From Glaesserella australis (GTDB taxonomy: Bacteria; Pseudomonadota; Gammaproteobacteria; Enterobacterales; Pasteurellaceae): a stretch of 64,000 bases of DNA. Positions within the stretch are counted from its first letter, which is position 1; every line of letters begins with the position of its first letter. Under the pieces are notes generated by a model, which was given only the letters and a program-made list of their open reading frames with translations, was not told the origin of the DNA and did not search any database. Made by a program: the position numbers and the translations under genes. The stretch spans positions 186,001 to 250,000 of the forward strand of contig NZ_PTPX01000014.1 of NCBI RefSeq assembly GCF_003260095.1. The letters are read 5' to 3'. Positions 45,209 through 55,496 of the stretch are shown in pieces.

Positions 45209-45331
45209 TCTTCCTTTCAAATAAAAAGCGAAAAGCAGAGGGGATAGTCAATTCCCCTAGGCGCTATCCTATGGTATAGTTATCACCATTTTTCATTCAT
45301 CTCAATTTCTTAATTAAGTGGGTAAATTCCT

Positions 45332-46045
45332 GTGAGTATTGATCTTCAAAATATGCCACAACATGTTGCGATTATTATGGATGGCAACGGCCGTTGGGCA
45401 AAACAGCAAGGGAAATTACGCATATTTGGACATCAAAACGGTGTGAAAGCTGTTCGTGCTGCAGTTAATTTTGCAGCAAAACATGGTATTAAAGTCTTAA
45501 CGCTTTACGCTTTTAGTAGCGAAAATTGGTCTCGACCTGAAGCTGAAGTTTCTGCATTAATGACGCTTTTTATGAAAGCTCTTGATTCAGAAGTAAAAAA
45601 ATTACATAAAAATAATATTCGCCTAAACATTATTGGGGATAAATCTGCTTTTAGTGATAGCTTACAAAAGCGTATCGCTCAATCGGAAGCCTTGACTGCA
45701 AATAACTCAGGCTTGATTTTAAATATCGCCGCTAATTATGGTGGTTATTGGGATATTACCCAAGCCGCACAAAAAGTGGCGTTACAAGTCAAAAATGGGG
45801 AACTTGCTGTTGAAGAGATTACGCCAGAATATTTTCAACGTCACTTAGTAACAGAGACACAGCCCCAAGTAGATTTGTTAATTCGTACTAGTGGCGAACA
45901 ACGGATCAGTAACTTTTTATTATGGCAGATTGCTTATGCTGAATTAGTGTTTAGCCCTGTTTTATGGCCTGATTTTGATGAAAAGGCATTTACAGATGCC
46001 ATTATTGCTTACCAACAACGTGATCGCCGTTTTGGTGGTTGTTAA
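45332..46045 (+). CDS. uppS: Undecaprenyl diphosphate synthase
   Basis: Makes C55-PP, the lipid carrier for peptidoglycan and surface glycans. The 237-residue product starts at GTG 45332 ([23 protein letters not shown]). Asp17 in '[11 protein letters not shown]' is the catalytic Mg-binding residue; '[16 protein letters not shown]' and '[24 protein letters not shown]' are also typical. It opens the envelope run uppS to lpxA. dxr and frr, often upstream, are absent; gloB lies there instead. Confidence 0.97.
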   Translation: MSIDLQNMPQHVAIIMDGNGRWAKQQGKLRIFGHQNGVKAVRAAVNFAAKHGIKVLTLYAFSSENWSRPEAEVSALMTLFMKALDSEVKKLHKNNIRLNIIGDKSAFSDSLQKRIAQSEALTANNSGLILNIAANYGGYWDITQAAQKVALQVKNGELAVEEITPEYFQRHLVTETQPQVDLLIRTSGEQRISNFLLWQIAYAELVFSPVLWPDFDEKAFTDAIIAYQQRDRRFGGC

Positions 46046-46062
46046 TTTATAAGGAAAATTTC

Positions 46063-46932
46063 ATGCTTAAAGAACGAGTCCTTTCAGCCATTGTGATGAT
46101 TATTGTCGCTGTCGTGGCATTATTTTGGCTTTCGCCATTGCCGTTTACCATTGGGTTATCGGCAATTATCGTGTTAGGTATGTGGGAATGGGCGCAATTT
46201 GTAGGTTTTAAACGTCCGATTGCTCGGGCGATTGTGGCATTTGTGGTGACTTGCTTATTAATTTTCCCGATTATTGCTGGCACAAATTATATTCAGGCAA
46301 CCCGTTTTTTAACGGATGAAACTACGCCATTGTTATTTGTCGGCGGCTTTTGGTGGGTGATTGCTTTTGCTTTAGTGGTGAGCTATCCAAAATCGGCTGA
46401 TATTTGGGCAAAATCAGTGGCGGCAAAATTCATTTTTGGCTTTTGTACCTTAATTCCCTTTTTAATTGGCACGTTGGCGTTACGTTTTTATCAATATAAC
46501 ATCGAACAACACCAAGGCACTTACTTATTGCTTTATGTTTTCTTACTTGTTTGGGGCGCAGATTCTGGTGCTTATTTTGCAGGACGTGCTTTTGGTAAAC
46601 ATAAATTAGCGCCAAAAGTATCACCCGGAAAATCATGGGAAGGGGCTGTCGGCGGGGTGATTACCTCTGCGATTATTGCGCTGATTTTCTTAAATGCAAC
46701 GCCTGAAAATGTCTTTGGACGTGAGTTAAATACAACGGCATTTATTGTGTTATCTATTATTACTGTTGCGGTGTCTATTTTAGGCGACTTAAGTGAAAGT
46801 ATGTTCAAACGCCAAGCTGGCATTAAAGATAGTAGCAACTTAATCCCGGGACATGGTGGTATTTTAGATCGTATTGATAGCTTAACTGCTGCGGTGCCTG
46901 TGTTTGCCATCGGTTTCTTTTTCTTCCTGTAA
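46063..46932 (+). CDS. cdsA: Phosphatidate cytidylyltransferase
   Basis: Makes CDP-diacylglycerol from phosphatidate and CTP in the inner membrane. I start at the ATG at 46063 (MLKERVLSAIVMIIV), with AAGGAAA upstream, giving 289 residues; a longer in-frame start lies inside uppS. About seven or eight membrane helices and the C-terminal signature 'SMFKRQAGIKDSSNLIPGHGGILDRIDSL' are clear. rseP starts nine bases after its stop. Confidence 0.96.
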   Translation: MLKERVLSAIVMIIVAVVALFWLSPLPFTIGLSAIIVLGMWEWAQFVGFKRPIARAIVAFVVTCLLIFPIIAGTNYIQATRFLTDETTPLLFVGGFWWVIAFALVVSYPKSADIWAKSVAAKFIFGFCTLIPFLIGTLALRFYQYNIEQHQGTYLLLYVFLLVWGADSGAYFAGRAFGKHKLAPKVSPGKSWEGAVGGVITSAIIALIFLNATPENVFGRELNTTAFIVLSIITVAVSILGDLSESMFKRQAGIKDSSNLIPGHGGILDRIDSLTAAVPVFAIGFFFFL

Positions 46933-46941
46933 GGTGGCGTA

Positions 46942-48261
46942 ATGACATCGATTTTAGCCTTTTTTATCCTGATTTGCGTATTGGTCTTTGTTCATGAATA
47001 TGGACATTTTTGGGCTGCACGCAAATGTGGGGTAAAGGTATTACGCTTTTCCATTGGCTTTGGCAAAGTGTTATGGCGTAAAAAAGATAAACAAGGGACA
47101 GAGTTTGCCTTTTCGCTCATTCCATTGGGCGGTTATGTGCAAATGCATAACGGCGAACCTGAACATAATTTGCCTGAATCACAGTCATTGCAGAGCAAAA
47201 CTGTTTTACAACGAGCCTTTATTGTGTTGGCAGGCCCTGTAGCCAATTTTCTCTTTGCGATTGTGGCATATTGGGCGGTGTTTATTGCAGGTGTGCCAAC
47301 ACTTAAGCCTGTGGTTGGTTCTGTCATTCCAGATACCATAGCAGCACAAGCGCAACTTGAACCTGAATTTGAAATTAAAACAGTTGATGGTCGTTCTGTT
47401 CAAGATTGGGAAGATGCAACCTTAGCGCTATTAGGCAAAATCGGTGAAAATCATGTTTTGATTGAAGGTAACCATATTGATGAAAATATCTCTCATCAGT
47501 TTAGCTTAGATTTATCTCAATGGAATGTCGATGGCAATAAAGAGAATCCTTTAACGACATTAGGTATTCGCCCTAAAGGTGCGGAAGTTGAACCAATTGT
47601 TAAAAGCGTAGTCGAAAATTCGGTTTCTGCTAAAGCGGGTATTTTAGCAGGCGACAAAATTATCTCTGTAAATAATAAACCTTTTGAGTGGCGATATTTA
47701 TTAGAGCAAGTTCAAACAGGTCAAATTGTTCATTTAAATATTGAACGAGCAGGTCAACGCTTAGATTTTCAATTACAGCCAGAAAAGTCAGAAAAAGAAG
47801 GACGTTATCTGATCGGACTTGTGCCAACTTATCAGCCTTTGGCGGATAAGTACCGAGCAGAACTGAAATATGATATGCTAACGGCATTTAGCAAGAGTAT
47901 TGAAAAAGTCGGTTCATTGACTTATACCATTTTGCAGTTTATTGGCAATTTAATCACAGGTGATTTGTCTTTAAGCAATATGGGCGGTCCGATTTCAATG
48001 GCAAAAGGCGCAGGTGCAACGGCTGAAATTGGTTGGATTTATTACTTAAGCTTTATGGCGCTAATTAGCGTTAATTTAGGTGTGATGAATCTTTTTCCTA
48101 TCTTACCTTTAGATGGCGGACAATTGCTATTATTAGGTGGAGAAGCAATACGGGGTAAACTGCTTTCAGAAAAAATTCACCTTCGCTTTCAGCAATTAGG
48201 TATTGCATTTGTTTTAGGATTAATGCTTTTTGCATTGTTTAACGATTTAATTCATTTCTAG
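46942..48261 (+). CDS. rseP: Site-2 zinc metalloprotease RseP
   Basis: Intramembrane protease that cuts anti-sigma-E RseA and clears signal peptides. The 439-residue product has 'VFVHEYGHFWAARKCGV' (zinc HExxH, catalytic Glu) in the first membrane helix. It has tandem periplasmic PDZ-type regions (about residues 115-300), then 'NLFPILPLDGGQLLL' carrying the third zinc ligand Asp. The order cdsA-rseP-bamA is conserved in gammaproteobacteria. A single uptake signal lies in the gap before bamA. Confidence 0.96.
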   Translation: MTSILAFFILICVLVFVHEYGHFWAARKCGVKVLRFSIGFGKVLWRKKDKQGTEFAFSLIPLGGYVQMHNGEPEHNLPESQSLQSKTVLQRAFIVLAGPVANFLFAIVAYWAVFIAGVPTLKPVVGSVIPDTIAAQAQLEPEFEIKTVDGRSVQDWEDATLALLGKIGENHVLIEGNHIDENISHQFSLDLSQWNVDGNKENPLTTLGIRPKGAEVEPIVKSVVENSVSAKAGILAGDKIISVNNKPFEWRYLLEQVQTGQIVHLNIERAGQRLDFQLQPEKSEKEGRYLIGLVPTYQPLADKYRAELKYDMLTAFSKSIEKVGSLTYTILQFIGNLITGDLSLSNMGGPISMAKGAGATAEIGWIYYLSFMALISVNLGVMNLFPILPLDGGQLLLLGGEAIRGKLLSEKIHLRFQQLGIAFVLGLMLFALFNDLIHF

Positions 48262-48316
48262 CCTTACAAGCGGTTAGATCTTAATATCATTTTACGAAAC
48301 TAGTAGGATCATTTAG

Positions 48317-50710
48317 ATGAAAAAACTATTACTCTCAACGCTTTTAGTCGCAAACGGTGTTGCATTTGCTGCGCCCTTTGTCGTAAAAGATATCCGTATT
48401 GACGGTGTTCAGCCAGCAGCGAGTGCGGCAATTATTCCAACGCTACCCGTGAAAGTGGGGCAAACAGCAACAGATAATGATGTGGCAAATGTTGTTCGTC
48501 AGTTATTCGTACAAAACCATTTCCAAGATGTACGTGCTGTGCGTGAAGGTAATACACTTGTTATTAAAGTAGTTGAATATCCGATTATCAATAATGTAGA
48601 TATTGAGGGAAATTCAGCCATTCCTAAAGATCCACTAGAACAAAATTTAAAAGCAAACTTGATTACTAAAGGTGAGCTTTATGATGCAGCTAAGTTAGAA
48701 TCTTTTAAAGCGGCATTGATCGAACATTATCATTCAATTGGTCGTTATAATGCGACAATTGATACGAATGTCACACAATCTCCAGAAGGTGGAGTAAATG
48801 TAAAATTAGACATTAAAGAAGGCGATGTTGCTTATGTTAAAAACATTAACTTTGAAGGGAACCAAGCATTTTCTTCAAAAGAGTTAACGAAACAATTAGA
48901 TATTCAACCTGATGTTTCTTGGTGGAATATTTTTGCAAGTAGCAAATTTGAACAACAAGCTTATAACCAAGATTTTGAGAATTTACGTAATTTTTACATG
49001 AATCGTGGTTATGCAAAATTTAATGTTGATGCAGCACAACCTGTATTTAGTGAAGATAAAAAAGAAGTAAATTTAACTTATAAAATTCATGAAGGCGAAG
49101 CTTACAATGTGAGTGATATTCGTATTGTTGGTAATACGGCTAAATTGGATAAAGAGTTAAATGAGCAATTAAAAGGATTCAAACAAGGTAGCTTATTCCG
49201 TAAGGATGAATTATCAAAATATGAAGAAGGTATTAAACAAGTTTTAGGTGACAATGGTTTTGGCTCTGCAAAAGTAGAGTTACATCCTACTTTTGACGAT
49301 GCAAATAAAACAGTACGTTTAACTTTTGTTGTTGATGCTGGTCAACGTGTTTATGTAAGAAAAATTCGTTTTGAAGGCAATGATGTAACAGCAGATTCCA
49401 CATTACGTCGTGAAATGCGTCAGCAAGAAGGTGCTTGGTTATCAACAAGTAAAAGCCAGTTAGGTAAAGCAAGATTAGAGCGTACTGGTTTCTACGAAAC
49501 AGTAGATATGAATTATGTCAATGTTCCTAATACAACTGACCAAGTAGATGTCGTTTATAAAATCCGTGAGCGTAATACAGGTAGTGTTAACTTTGGTATT
49601 GGTTATGGTACAGAAAGTGGTATCAGTTACCAAGCAGGGATTAAGCAAGATAACTTCTTAGGAATGGGATCAACAATTAGTTTAAATGGTACACGTAATG
49701 ATTATGGTACCAGTGTTAACTTAGGCTACACAGAACCATACTTCACCAAAGATGGCGTAAGTTTGGGGGGGAATATCTTCTACGAAGATTATGATAACTC
49801 TAAGAATGAAAGTGTTGCGAGCTATAAACGTCAAACTTATGGTGTTAATGGTACTTTAGGTTTCCCTGTTGATGAAAATAACTCATACTATTTAGGTTTA
49901 GGTTATACTCATGACACGATTAAGAATGCACAAAGAGAATATAATCGTGAGTTATATGTCAAATCAATGAACTATCCTATTGATTCGACAACAGATAAAT
50001 ATCCACGAATTAAAGCAGATGACTTTGATTTCTCTTTTGGGTGGAACTATAACAGCTTAAATCGCGGTTACTTCCCAACAGAAGGTACAAGTGCTAATAT
50101 CGGTGGTAAAGTAACGATTCCAGGATCAGATAATAAATACTATAAATTAAGTGCAGATTTCAAAAATTATTTACCATTGAATCGTGAACATAAATGGGTC
50201 ATCTCTACGAGAGCAAGTATTGCATATGCGAGCGGGCTAAGTGGTAAAAAATTACCGTTCTATCAGACATATAGTGCAGGTGGTATCGGTTCTTTAAGAG
50301 GATTTGCTTATGGTGCTGTTGGTCCTCAAGCTATTTATTTAGGCAAAGATAGCAATGGTAATAGTGTCTTTAACTCTGTTAATGGAGACATTATCGGTGG
50401 TAACGCAATGGCAACAGCAAGCCTTGAGTTAATTATGCCAACGCCATTTATTAGTGAAAAATATCAACATAATGTAAGAACATCTGTGTTTGTTGATGCA
50501 GCGAGCGTTTGGGATACGAAATGGAAACGTTCAACTTATCCAACGTTACCTGATTATGGTAATTATAAACGTATTAGAGCATCAGCAGGTCTTGCATTCC
50601 AGTGGAACTCTCCAGTTGGGCCTTTAGTATTCTCTTATGCGAAACCAATTAAGAAATACCAAGGTGATGAAATTGAACAATTCCAATTTAGTATTGGTAG
50701 CACGTTCTAG
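48317..50710 (+). CDS. bamA: Outer membrane protein assembly factor BamA
   Basis: The central Omp85 protein that inserts beta-barrels into the outer membrane. The 797-residue precursor has a signal peptide (MKKLLLSTLLVANGVAFA|APF) and five POTRA domains over about residues 20-420 ('VVKDIRIDGVQPAAS', 'NVDIEGNSAIPKDPL', 'KNINFEGNQAFSSKEL', 'VSDIRIVGNTAKLDKEL', 'VRKIRFEGNDVTADSTL'). A 16-strand barrel follows, with the loop-6 motif 'GGIGSLRGFAYGAVGP', ending in Phe ('EQFQFSIGSTF'). A G7 run occurs in the barrel region at 49765-49771. Confidence 0.98.
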   Translation: MKKLLLSTLLVANGVAFAAPFVVKDIRIDGVQPAASAAIIPTLPVKVGQTATDNDVANVVRQLFVQNHFQDVRAVREGNTLVIKVVEYPIINNVDIEGNSAIPKDPLEQNLKANLITKGELYDAAKLESFKAALIEHYHSIGRYNATIDTNVTQSPEGGVNVKLDIKEGDVAYVKNINFEGNQAFSSKELTKQLDIQPDVSWWNIFASSKFEQQAYNQDFENLRNFYMNRGYAKFNVDAAQPVFSEDKKEVNLTYKIHEGEAYNVSDIRIVGNTAKLDKELNEQLKGFKQGSLFRKDELSKYEEGIKQVLGDNGFGSAKVELHPTFDDANKTVRLTFVVDAGQRVYVRKIRFEGNDVTADSTLRREMRQQEGAWLSTSKSQLGKARLERTGFYETVDMNYVNVPNTTDQVDVVYKIRERNTGSVNFGIGYGTESGISYQAGIKQDNFLGMGSTISLNGTRNDYGTSVNLGYTEPYFTKDGVSLGGNIFYEDYDNSKNESVASYKRQTYGVNGTLGFPVDENNSYYLGLGYTHDTIKNAQREYNRELYVKSMNYPIDSTTDKYPRIKADDFDFSFGWNYNSLNRGYFPTEGTSANIGGKVTIPGSDNKYYKLSADFKNYLPLNREHKWVISTRASIAYASGLSGKKLPFYQTYSAGGIGSLRGFAYGAVGPQAIYLGKDSNGNSVFNSVNGDIIGGNAMATASLELIMPTPFISEKYQHNVRTSVFVDAASVWDTKWKRSTYPTLPDYGNYKRIRASAGLAFQWNSPVGPLVFSYAKPIKKYQGDEIEQFQFSIGSTF

Positions 50711-50715
50711 TTTAA

Positions 50716-50757
50716 CAAGCGGTTAGATTTGCTAAATCATTTGCAAATTAACCGCAC
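50716..50757 (+). terminator. USS-containing hairpin between bamA and skp
   Basis: GCGGTTAGATTT at 50719-50730 pairs with AAATTAACCGC at 50745-50755 (11 bp with a bulged G). The left arm begins as a full uptake core (ACAAGCGGT); the right arm is a partial one. There is no T tract, so it is likely an attenuator or RNA-processing site. Confidence 0.55.
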
Positions 50758-50776
50758 TCTTCTTTAAGGATATTAA

Positions 50777-51601
50777 ATGAAAAATGTATTTAAAATCACA
50801 GCTATTGCAGCAACATTAGCTTTTAGTAGCAACTTAGTAAATGCAAATGATAAGATCGGTTTTGCAGATGCTAATTTTTTAATGCAAAATCACCCATTAA
50901 CGATTGAAGCAAGTGAAAAATTCACTAAATTTATGAAAGAAAGTGAAGATAAATTTGCTCCACAAGAAAAGAAATTGGCAGAAGAAAATAAAAAACTGTC
51001 AGAAGATGAAAAAGAGTTAATGGCAACTCGTAAAAAGATTGAAAGTGATGCTCAAGCATTACAAAAAGAGCAAGCTGCATTAGAAGCTTCTATGAAGAAA
51101 AAAATTGCTCAATTGGAAAAAGATGCACCAAGATTAAGAGCAAAAGAGATTCAGGCTCGTCAAGATAAGATTAATGCTGAAGCAAAACCATTCCAAAATA
51201 AAGTTGCAGCGTTACAAAAGCGTGAAGCAGATTTTGGTAAAAAAGCTGAAGAATTCCAAAAGCGTGCAGATGAGTTTCAAAAGAAAGTAGCAGCTTTCCA
51301 AGAAGAAATTGCTAAAGCGCAAAAAGAATCAGGTGCAATGACTCCAGAACAAGTTCAGCAAAAAGTCATTGAAGATATTAATGCGAAAATTAAGCAGGTT
51401 GCAGAAGCTAAAGGCTATACTCTTGTTCTTCCACCGTCAGTTGCGCTTTATGCCAAAGATGAAAGTGCAGATATTACGGAAGAAATTTTGATTGCAACAG
51501 GTGGTAAAATGCCTGAAGCTCCAAAAGCAGATGCTCCAAAAGTAAATTCAGCAACAGAAACAAAAGCTGAAGAATCTAAACCAGAAGAAGCGAAAAAATA
51601 A
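50777..51601 (+). CDS. skp: Periplasmic chaperone Skp (OmpH), extended form
   Basis: Skp holds unfolded outer-membrane proteins on the way to BamA. The product has a signal peptide ([20 protein letters not shown]...[15 protein letters not shown]) and a C-terminal core '[36 protein letters not shown]' typical of Skp. At 274 residues it is far longer than E. coli Skp (161): the coiled-coil arm (about residues 45-190) is extended, and a low-complexity Ala/Lys/Pro/Glu tail (about 246-274) is added. The stop overlaps the lpxD ATG by one base. Confidence 0.93.
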   Translation: MKNVFKITAIAATLAFSSNLVNANDKIGFADANFLMQNHPLTIEASEKFTKFMKESEDKFAPQEKKLAEENKKLSEDEKELMATRKKIESDAQALQKEQAALEASMKKKIAQLEKDAPRLRAKEIQARQDKINAEAKPFQNKVAALQKREADFGKKAEEFQKRADEFQKKVAAFQEEIAKAQKESGAMTPEQVQQKVIEDINAKIKQVAEAKGYTLVLPPSVALYAKDESADITEEILIATGGKMPEAPKADAPKVNSATETKAEESKPEEAKK

Positions 51602-52626
51602 TGGCTGGATTCCGTTTAATTGACTTAGCGGAGCAGATCGGCGGTACCCTAAAGGGTAACGCCGATTTAGCTATTTTAAGCATTGCTCCTTTAGATAAAG
51701 CAACAGCAAATCAGATTACTTTTATCTCAAATGCAAAATACCGCCCACAGCTTACTCAAAGTCAAGCGGGTGCTATTATTGTCACAGAGGCAGACGTTGA
51801 ATTTTGTGCTGAAGAACAAAACCTGATTATTGTTGCAAATCCTTATCTTGCCTATGCAATTCTTGCACAATATATGGACACAACACCAAAACCTGCTCAA
51901 GATATTGCAGACAGTGCGGTGATTTCACCGGATGCCAAATTAGGCAATAATGTCTCTGTTGGGGCAAATGCAGTGATCGAAAGTGGCGCAGAAATTGGCG
52001 ATGATGCGATCATTGGTGCTGGCTGTTTTGTTGGTAAAAATAGCAAAATTGGGGCGAGAACAAAGCTATGGGCAAATGTCTCAGTCTATCACAATGTTCA
52101 AATTGGCTCAGATTGCTTAATTCAATCTTCTGCGGTCATTGGTAGCGACGGTTTTGGCTATGCGAACGATAAAGGACAGTGGATCAAAATCCCACAAACA
52201 GGTGGTGTGATTATTGGTAATCGTGTCGAAATTGGCGCTTGTACCTGTATCGACCGTGGAGCATTAGATCCAACGGTAATTGAAGATAATGTGATTATTG
52301 ATAACCTTTGTCAAATTGCCCACAACGTTCATATCGGCTATGGTACAGCGGTAGCTGGTGGTGTGATTATGGCGGGCAGCCTAAAAGTTGGACGCTTCTG
52401 CCAAATCGGAGGTGCAAGTGTTATCAATGGACACATGGAAATTTGTGATGGTGCGATTATTACAGGAATGGGTATGGTAATGCGCCCTATTACAGAAAAA
52501 GGTATTTATTCATCTGGTATTCCATTACAAACTAATAAAGAGTGGCGTAAAACAGCTGCTCTCGTAATGAATATTGATGAGATGAATAAGCGGTTAAAAG
52601 CACTAGAAAAGCATTTAAGTGAATAA
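51601..52626 (+). CDS. lpxD: UDP-3-O-(3-hydroxyacyl)glucosamine N-acyltransferase
   Basis: Third step of lipid A synthesis, N-acylating the glucosamine with hydroxymyristoyl-ACP. The 341-residue product has the N-terminal uridine-binding domain ('[23 protein letters not shown]') and a left-handed beta-helix of hexapeptide repeats ('[28 protein letters not shown]'). The catalytic His region is '[22 protein letters not shown]', and a C-terminal helix follows. It is translationally coupled to skp by a one-base overlap. Confidence 0.97.
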   Translation: MAGFRLIDLAEQIGGTLKGNADLAILSIAPLDKATANQITFISNAKYRPQLTQSQAGAIIVTEADVEFCAEEQNLIIVANPYLAYAILAQYMDTTPKPAQDIADSAVISPDAKLGNNVSVGANAVIESGAEIGDDAIIGAGCFVGKNSKIGARTKLWANVSVYHNVQIGSDCLIQSSAVIGSDGFGYANDKGQWIKIPQTGGVIIGNRVEIGACTCIDRGALDPTVIEDNVIIDNLCQIAHNVHIGYGTAVAGGVIMAGSLKVGRFCQIGGASVINGHMEICDGAIITGMGMVMRPITEKGIYSSGIPLQTNKEWRKTAALVMNIDEMNKRLKALEKHLSE

Positions 52627-52648
52627 AATATTTTAAAGAGGTTTAAAC

Positions 52649-53116
52649 GTGACAATCGAAGTTCAAACAGAAAATAGAGAAGCAAGAATTATTGAAGTAA
52701 CGGAAATCATGGAGATGTTACCACATCGTTACCCATTTTTACTTGTAGATAGAGTCGTTGATTTTGAAGAAGGGAAATGGTTACGTGCAGTTAAAAATAT
52801 CAGTGTCAATGAACCTTGTTTTACTGGACATTTTCCTAATCAGCCTATTTTCCCTGGTGTTTTAATTTTAGAAGCAATGGCACAGGCTACAGGTGTATTA
52901 GCAATTAAAAGCTATGGTAAATTAAAAGATAACGAACTTTACTATTTTGCAGCTGTTGATAATGCACGTTTCAAACGCCCTGTTGTACCAGGCGATCAAA
53001 TGATCATTGAAGTCACTTTTGTGAAAGAAAAACGTGGTATTACGGCATTTACAGGCAAAGCTTATGTAGATGGAAAAGTCGTTTGTGAAGCAGACCTAAT
53101 GTGTGCTCGTAAATAA
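52649..53116 (+). CDS. fabZ: 3-hydroxyacyl-ACP dehydratase FabZ
   Basis: Dehydrates 3-hydroxyacyl-ACP in fatty acid synthesis and competes with LpxA for hydroxymyristoyl-ACP. The 155-residue hotdog protein has '[17 protein letters not shown]', the active-site '[29 protein letters not shown]' (His and Glu), and '[13 protein letters not shown]'. The start is GTG at 52649, with AAGAGG upstream. It sits between lpxD and lpxA, the usual order. Confidence 0.97.
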   Translation: MTIEVQTENREARIIEVTEIMEMLPHRYPFLLVDRVVDFEEGKWLRAVKNISVNEPCFTGHFPNQPIFPGVLILEAMAQATGVLAIKSYGKLKDNELYYFAAVDNARFKRPVVPGDQMIIEVTFVKEKRGITAFTGKAYVDGKVVCEADLMCARK

Positions 53117-53143
53117 CATTCACTCTAATTAGAGAAAATAATT

Positions 53144-53938
53144 ATGCAACTTATTGATTCTTCAGCAAAGATTCACCCTACAGCACTGATTGAAGAAGGT
53201 GCAATGATTGGTGCTAATGTAGAAGTTGGTGCTTTTTGTGTGATTGGAAAAGATGTCAAAATTGGAAAAGGTACAAAAATTCATTCTCACGTCGTTATTC
53301 AAGGTAACACAGAAATTGGTGAAGATAACCACATTTTCCAATTTGCGAGTATTGGCGAGATTAACCAAGATTTAAAATATCAAGGCGAACCAACCAAAAC
53401 CATCATTGGACATCGTAACCGCATTCGTGAAAGTGTGACTATTCATCGTGGTACAGTGCAAGGCGGAGGCATTACTCGTGTGGGCAACGACAATCTATTT
53501 ATGATCAACTGTCACATTGCCCATGATTGTACCATCGGCAACCGTTGTATCATTGCAAATAACGGTACCCTTGCAGGGCATGTTACCCTTGACGACTTTG
53601 TGATTGTAGGCGGAATGTCTGCTATTCATCAATTTGTCGTGATTGGTTCTCACGTAATGCTTGGTGGTGGTTCAATGGTTAGCCAAGATGTGCCTCCGTA
53701 TGTAATGGCTCAAGGTAACCATGCTCAACCATTTGGGGTAAATCTTGAAGGATTAAAACGTCGTGGCTTTGAAAAAGCGACGATGCATGCGATCCGTAAT
53801 GTGTATAAACTCATTTACCGCAGTGGTAAAACCCTTGAAGAAGCGATGCCAGAGATCGAGCAATATGCCAAAACAGAAGCGGCAGTGAGCTTGTTCTTAG
53901 ATTTCTTCAAACGCTCAACTCGAGGCATTATTCGTTAA
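53144..53938 (+). CDS. lpxA: UDP-N-acetylglucosamine O-acyltransferase
   Basis: First step of lipid A synthesis. The 264-residue product is a hexapeptide-repeat beta-helix beginning '[35 protein letters not shown]'. The catalytic His lies in '[19 protein letters not shown]', the acyl-ruler region is '[22 protein letters not shown]', and the C-terminal helical domain '[28 protein letters not shown]' follows. lpxB does not follow; a USS-pair terminator does. Confidence 0.97.
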   Translation: MQLIDSSAKIHPTALIEEGAMIGANVEVGAFCVIGKDVKIGKGTKIHSHVVIQGNTEIGEDNHIFQFASIGEINQDLKYQGEPTKTIIGHRNRIRESVTIHRGTVQGGGITRVGNDNLFMINCHIAHDCTIGNRCIIANNGTLAGHVTLDDFVIVGGMSAIHQFVVIGSHVMLGGGSMVSQDVPPYVMAQGNHAQPFGVNLEGLKRRGFEKATMHAIRNVYKLIYRSGKTLEEAMPEIEQYAKTEAAVSLFLDFFKRSTRGIIR

Positions 53939-53941
53939 CAG

Positions 53942-53986
53942 CAAGCGGTGGGATCTTGTGAAAGATTTGCAAGATCTCACCGCTTG
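53942..53986. terminator. USS-pair terminator between lpxA and yacG
   Basis: CAAGCGGTGGGATCTT (53942-53957) faces AAGATCTCACCGCTTG (53971-53986) with one mismatch. It lies between convergent genes and abuts the yacG stop, so it may serve both operons. T tails are short. Confidence 0.82.
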
Positions 53987-53989
53987 TTA

Positions 53990-54169
53990 TCACACCAAAT
54001 TCGATGACATCACATCGTTATCTGTCTGGTTTCCCGCAATCCGCTTTTCTTCGTTTGCCCATTCGCCTAAATCAATGAGCTGACAACGTTCGCTGCAGAA
54101 TGGACGATATTTACTTTCAGAAGACCAAACAACTTCTTTTTCACAAGTAGGACAATTTACAACAGTCAT
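53990..54169 (-). CDS. yacG: DNA gyrase inhibitor YacG (zinc-ribbon protein)
   Basis: A 59-residue protein: [20 protein letters not shown], then [20 protein letters not shown], then [19 protein letters not shown]. Four cysteines in a C-x2-C...C-x3-C arrangement bind zinc, and '[20 protein letters not shown]' is the YacG hallmark. YacG is known to bind GyrB and inhibit gyrase. Its ATG overlaps the coaE stop (ATGA). It is the last gene of the minus-strand pil-coaE-yacG run. Confidence 0.93.
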   Translation of the reverse strand: MTVVNCPTCEKEVVWSSESKYRPFCSERCQLIDLGEWANEEKRIAGNQTDNDVMSSNLV

Positions 54170-54792
54170 TCTTTTCGTTCCTTATGTTTTGCTAATGCTA
54201 AATAACGATGATGTAGTTTAGCGACTTGATGAGCAAGATTTATCGCATTTTCATCGAGAGAAAGATTATTTTCAATGACATCATCGGCATAACTTAATCG
54301 TGTTTGACGAGAGACTTGTGAAGCCATTATATTTTTAATGGTTTCAACGTTGCTTTGGTCCCGCTTAGTTGCCCGTTCAAGCTGAATTTCAGGCAATACA
54401 TCAATCACTAAAACCCGATCACAATATTCCGTCAGCTGATTTTCAATCAACAGTGGTACAACCCAAAGTACATAAGGGGCATTACTTTCTTTCAGTTGTC
54501 TTAACATTTCAGCACGAATAGCGGGGTGAAGCAGTTGATTTAACCACTGCTTTTCACTTTCCGATTGAAACACAATCTGACGCAAAGCGGTACGATCTAG
54601 CTCACCATTTGCAAGTAAAATCTGATCACCAAAACGCGCTACAATTTGAGCCAACAGTGGCGAACCTTTCTCAACCACTTGGCGAGCAACCACATCAGCG
54701 TCAATAATGGGTACATCTAACATTTCAAAAAGATTGGCAATCGTCGATTTACCACTGCCAATACCGCCTGTTAGCGCTACGGTGTAAGTCAT
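54166..54792 (-). CDS. coaE: Dephospho-CoA kinase
   Basis: Last step of coenzyme A synthesis. The 208-residue product has the P-loop '[18 protein letters not shown]' (about residues 5-22), '[20 protein letters not shown]', and the lid/CoA-binding '[22 protein letters not shown]' and 'RATKRDQ'. The order pilD-coaE-yacG is common in gammaproteobacteria. It starts 26 bases after pilD and overlaps yacG. Confidence 0.96.
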   Translation of the reverse strand: MTYTVALTGGIGSGKSTIANLFEMLDVPIIDADVVARQVVEKGSPLLAQIVARFGDQILLANGELDRTALRQIVFQSESEKQWLNQLLHPAIRAEMLRQLKESNAPYVLWVVPLLIENQLTEYCDRVLVIDVLPEIQLERATKRDQSNVETIKNIMASQVSRQTRLSYADDVIENNLSLDENAINLAHQVAKLHHRYLALAKHKERKE

Positions 54793-54818
54793 AATAAAAT
54801 CTCAGGTGATGAATATCG

Positions 54819-55496
54819 TCAGATTTTACCAACAATTCCAATTAAAGTCGAAAGGCTAATAAATGGCACAAATGGCAATCTTGCTATTTTTCTTTTTGTC
54901 CATAAAAAGTAACCCAACGCAAATAACAGACCAAATACGCAAGCAAAAAGCAGTAGTTCGATCATTTTTTCTAAGGAAAATAGTGGAGAAATGGCAATAA
55001 AAAGTAACATATCGCCGATGCCTAATCCTTCTCGTTTTAAAATAAATTGGCTAATTAAATGAAATAACAGAAAAAAGAGTGTAGTGATAAAAAGTGAAAA
55101 AAGTCGTTCATATAAAAAAACGTTATCATAAAAAAGTAGTTGCCACAGGGATAAAATAAAAACAATGGCGACATATTGAACATCGGTTAAATAATAGAAA
55201 TAATCTAGCAATGATAAATAGCTTAAAATAAATAGGATAAATATGATTGGCAATGATAAATGATGTTGCCAAAAAGTGATTAATGGCAATAAAATAAAAA
55301 ATAGATTTATCAAATAAGATGATTTTGCCTGTAATTGAGATTGAGCTAAAAATTCCGCCAAACTTAAATTAGGTAAATTGGGTGAAATCATTGACGCATA
55401 ATCTTGATAAAGTTGTTGATTTATTTTAGTTGGAAATTGAGCAATTTCTAATTTAAACCAATATACCAAACATAATGAAAAAAGAAATAAGATCAT
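54819..55496 (-). CDS. pilD: Type IV prepilin peptidase (short form)
   Basis: Inner-membrane aspartic peptidase that trims PilA-type leader peptides. The 225-residue product is very hydrophobic, with about seven or eight helices and the two catalytic Asp regions 'SLLDYFYYLTD' and 'KREGLGIGDMLLFIAISPLF'. The N-terminal cytoplasmic Cys-tetrad and methylase segment found in full-length PilD (about 290 residues) is absent. This short form is usual in Pasteurellaceae as I recall. It overlaps pilC by four bases. Confidence 0.88.
   Translation of the reverse strand: MILFLFSLCLVYWFKLEIAQFPTKINQQLYQDYASMISPNLPNLSLAEFLAQSQLQAKSSYLINLFFILLPLITFWQHHLSLPIIFILFILSYLSLLDYFYYLTDVQYVAIVFILSLWQLLFYDNVFLYERLFSLFITTLFFLLFHLISQFILKREGLGIGDMLLFIAISPLFSLEKMIELLLFACVFGLLFALGYFLWTKRKIARLPFVPFISLSTLIGIVGKI

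Noticed and set aside
49765-49771. G7 run in bamA as a phase-variation tract
   Set aside because: It encodes Leu-Gly-Gly-type residues in an essential beta-barrel gene; slippage would be lethal and seven bases is short for phase variation.
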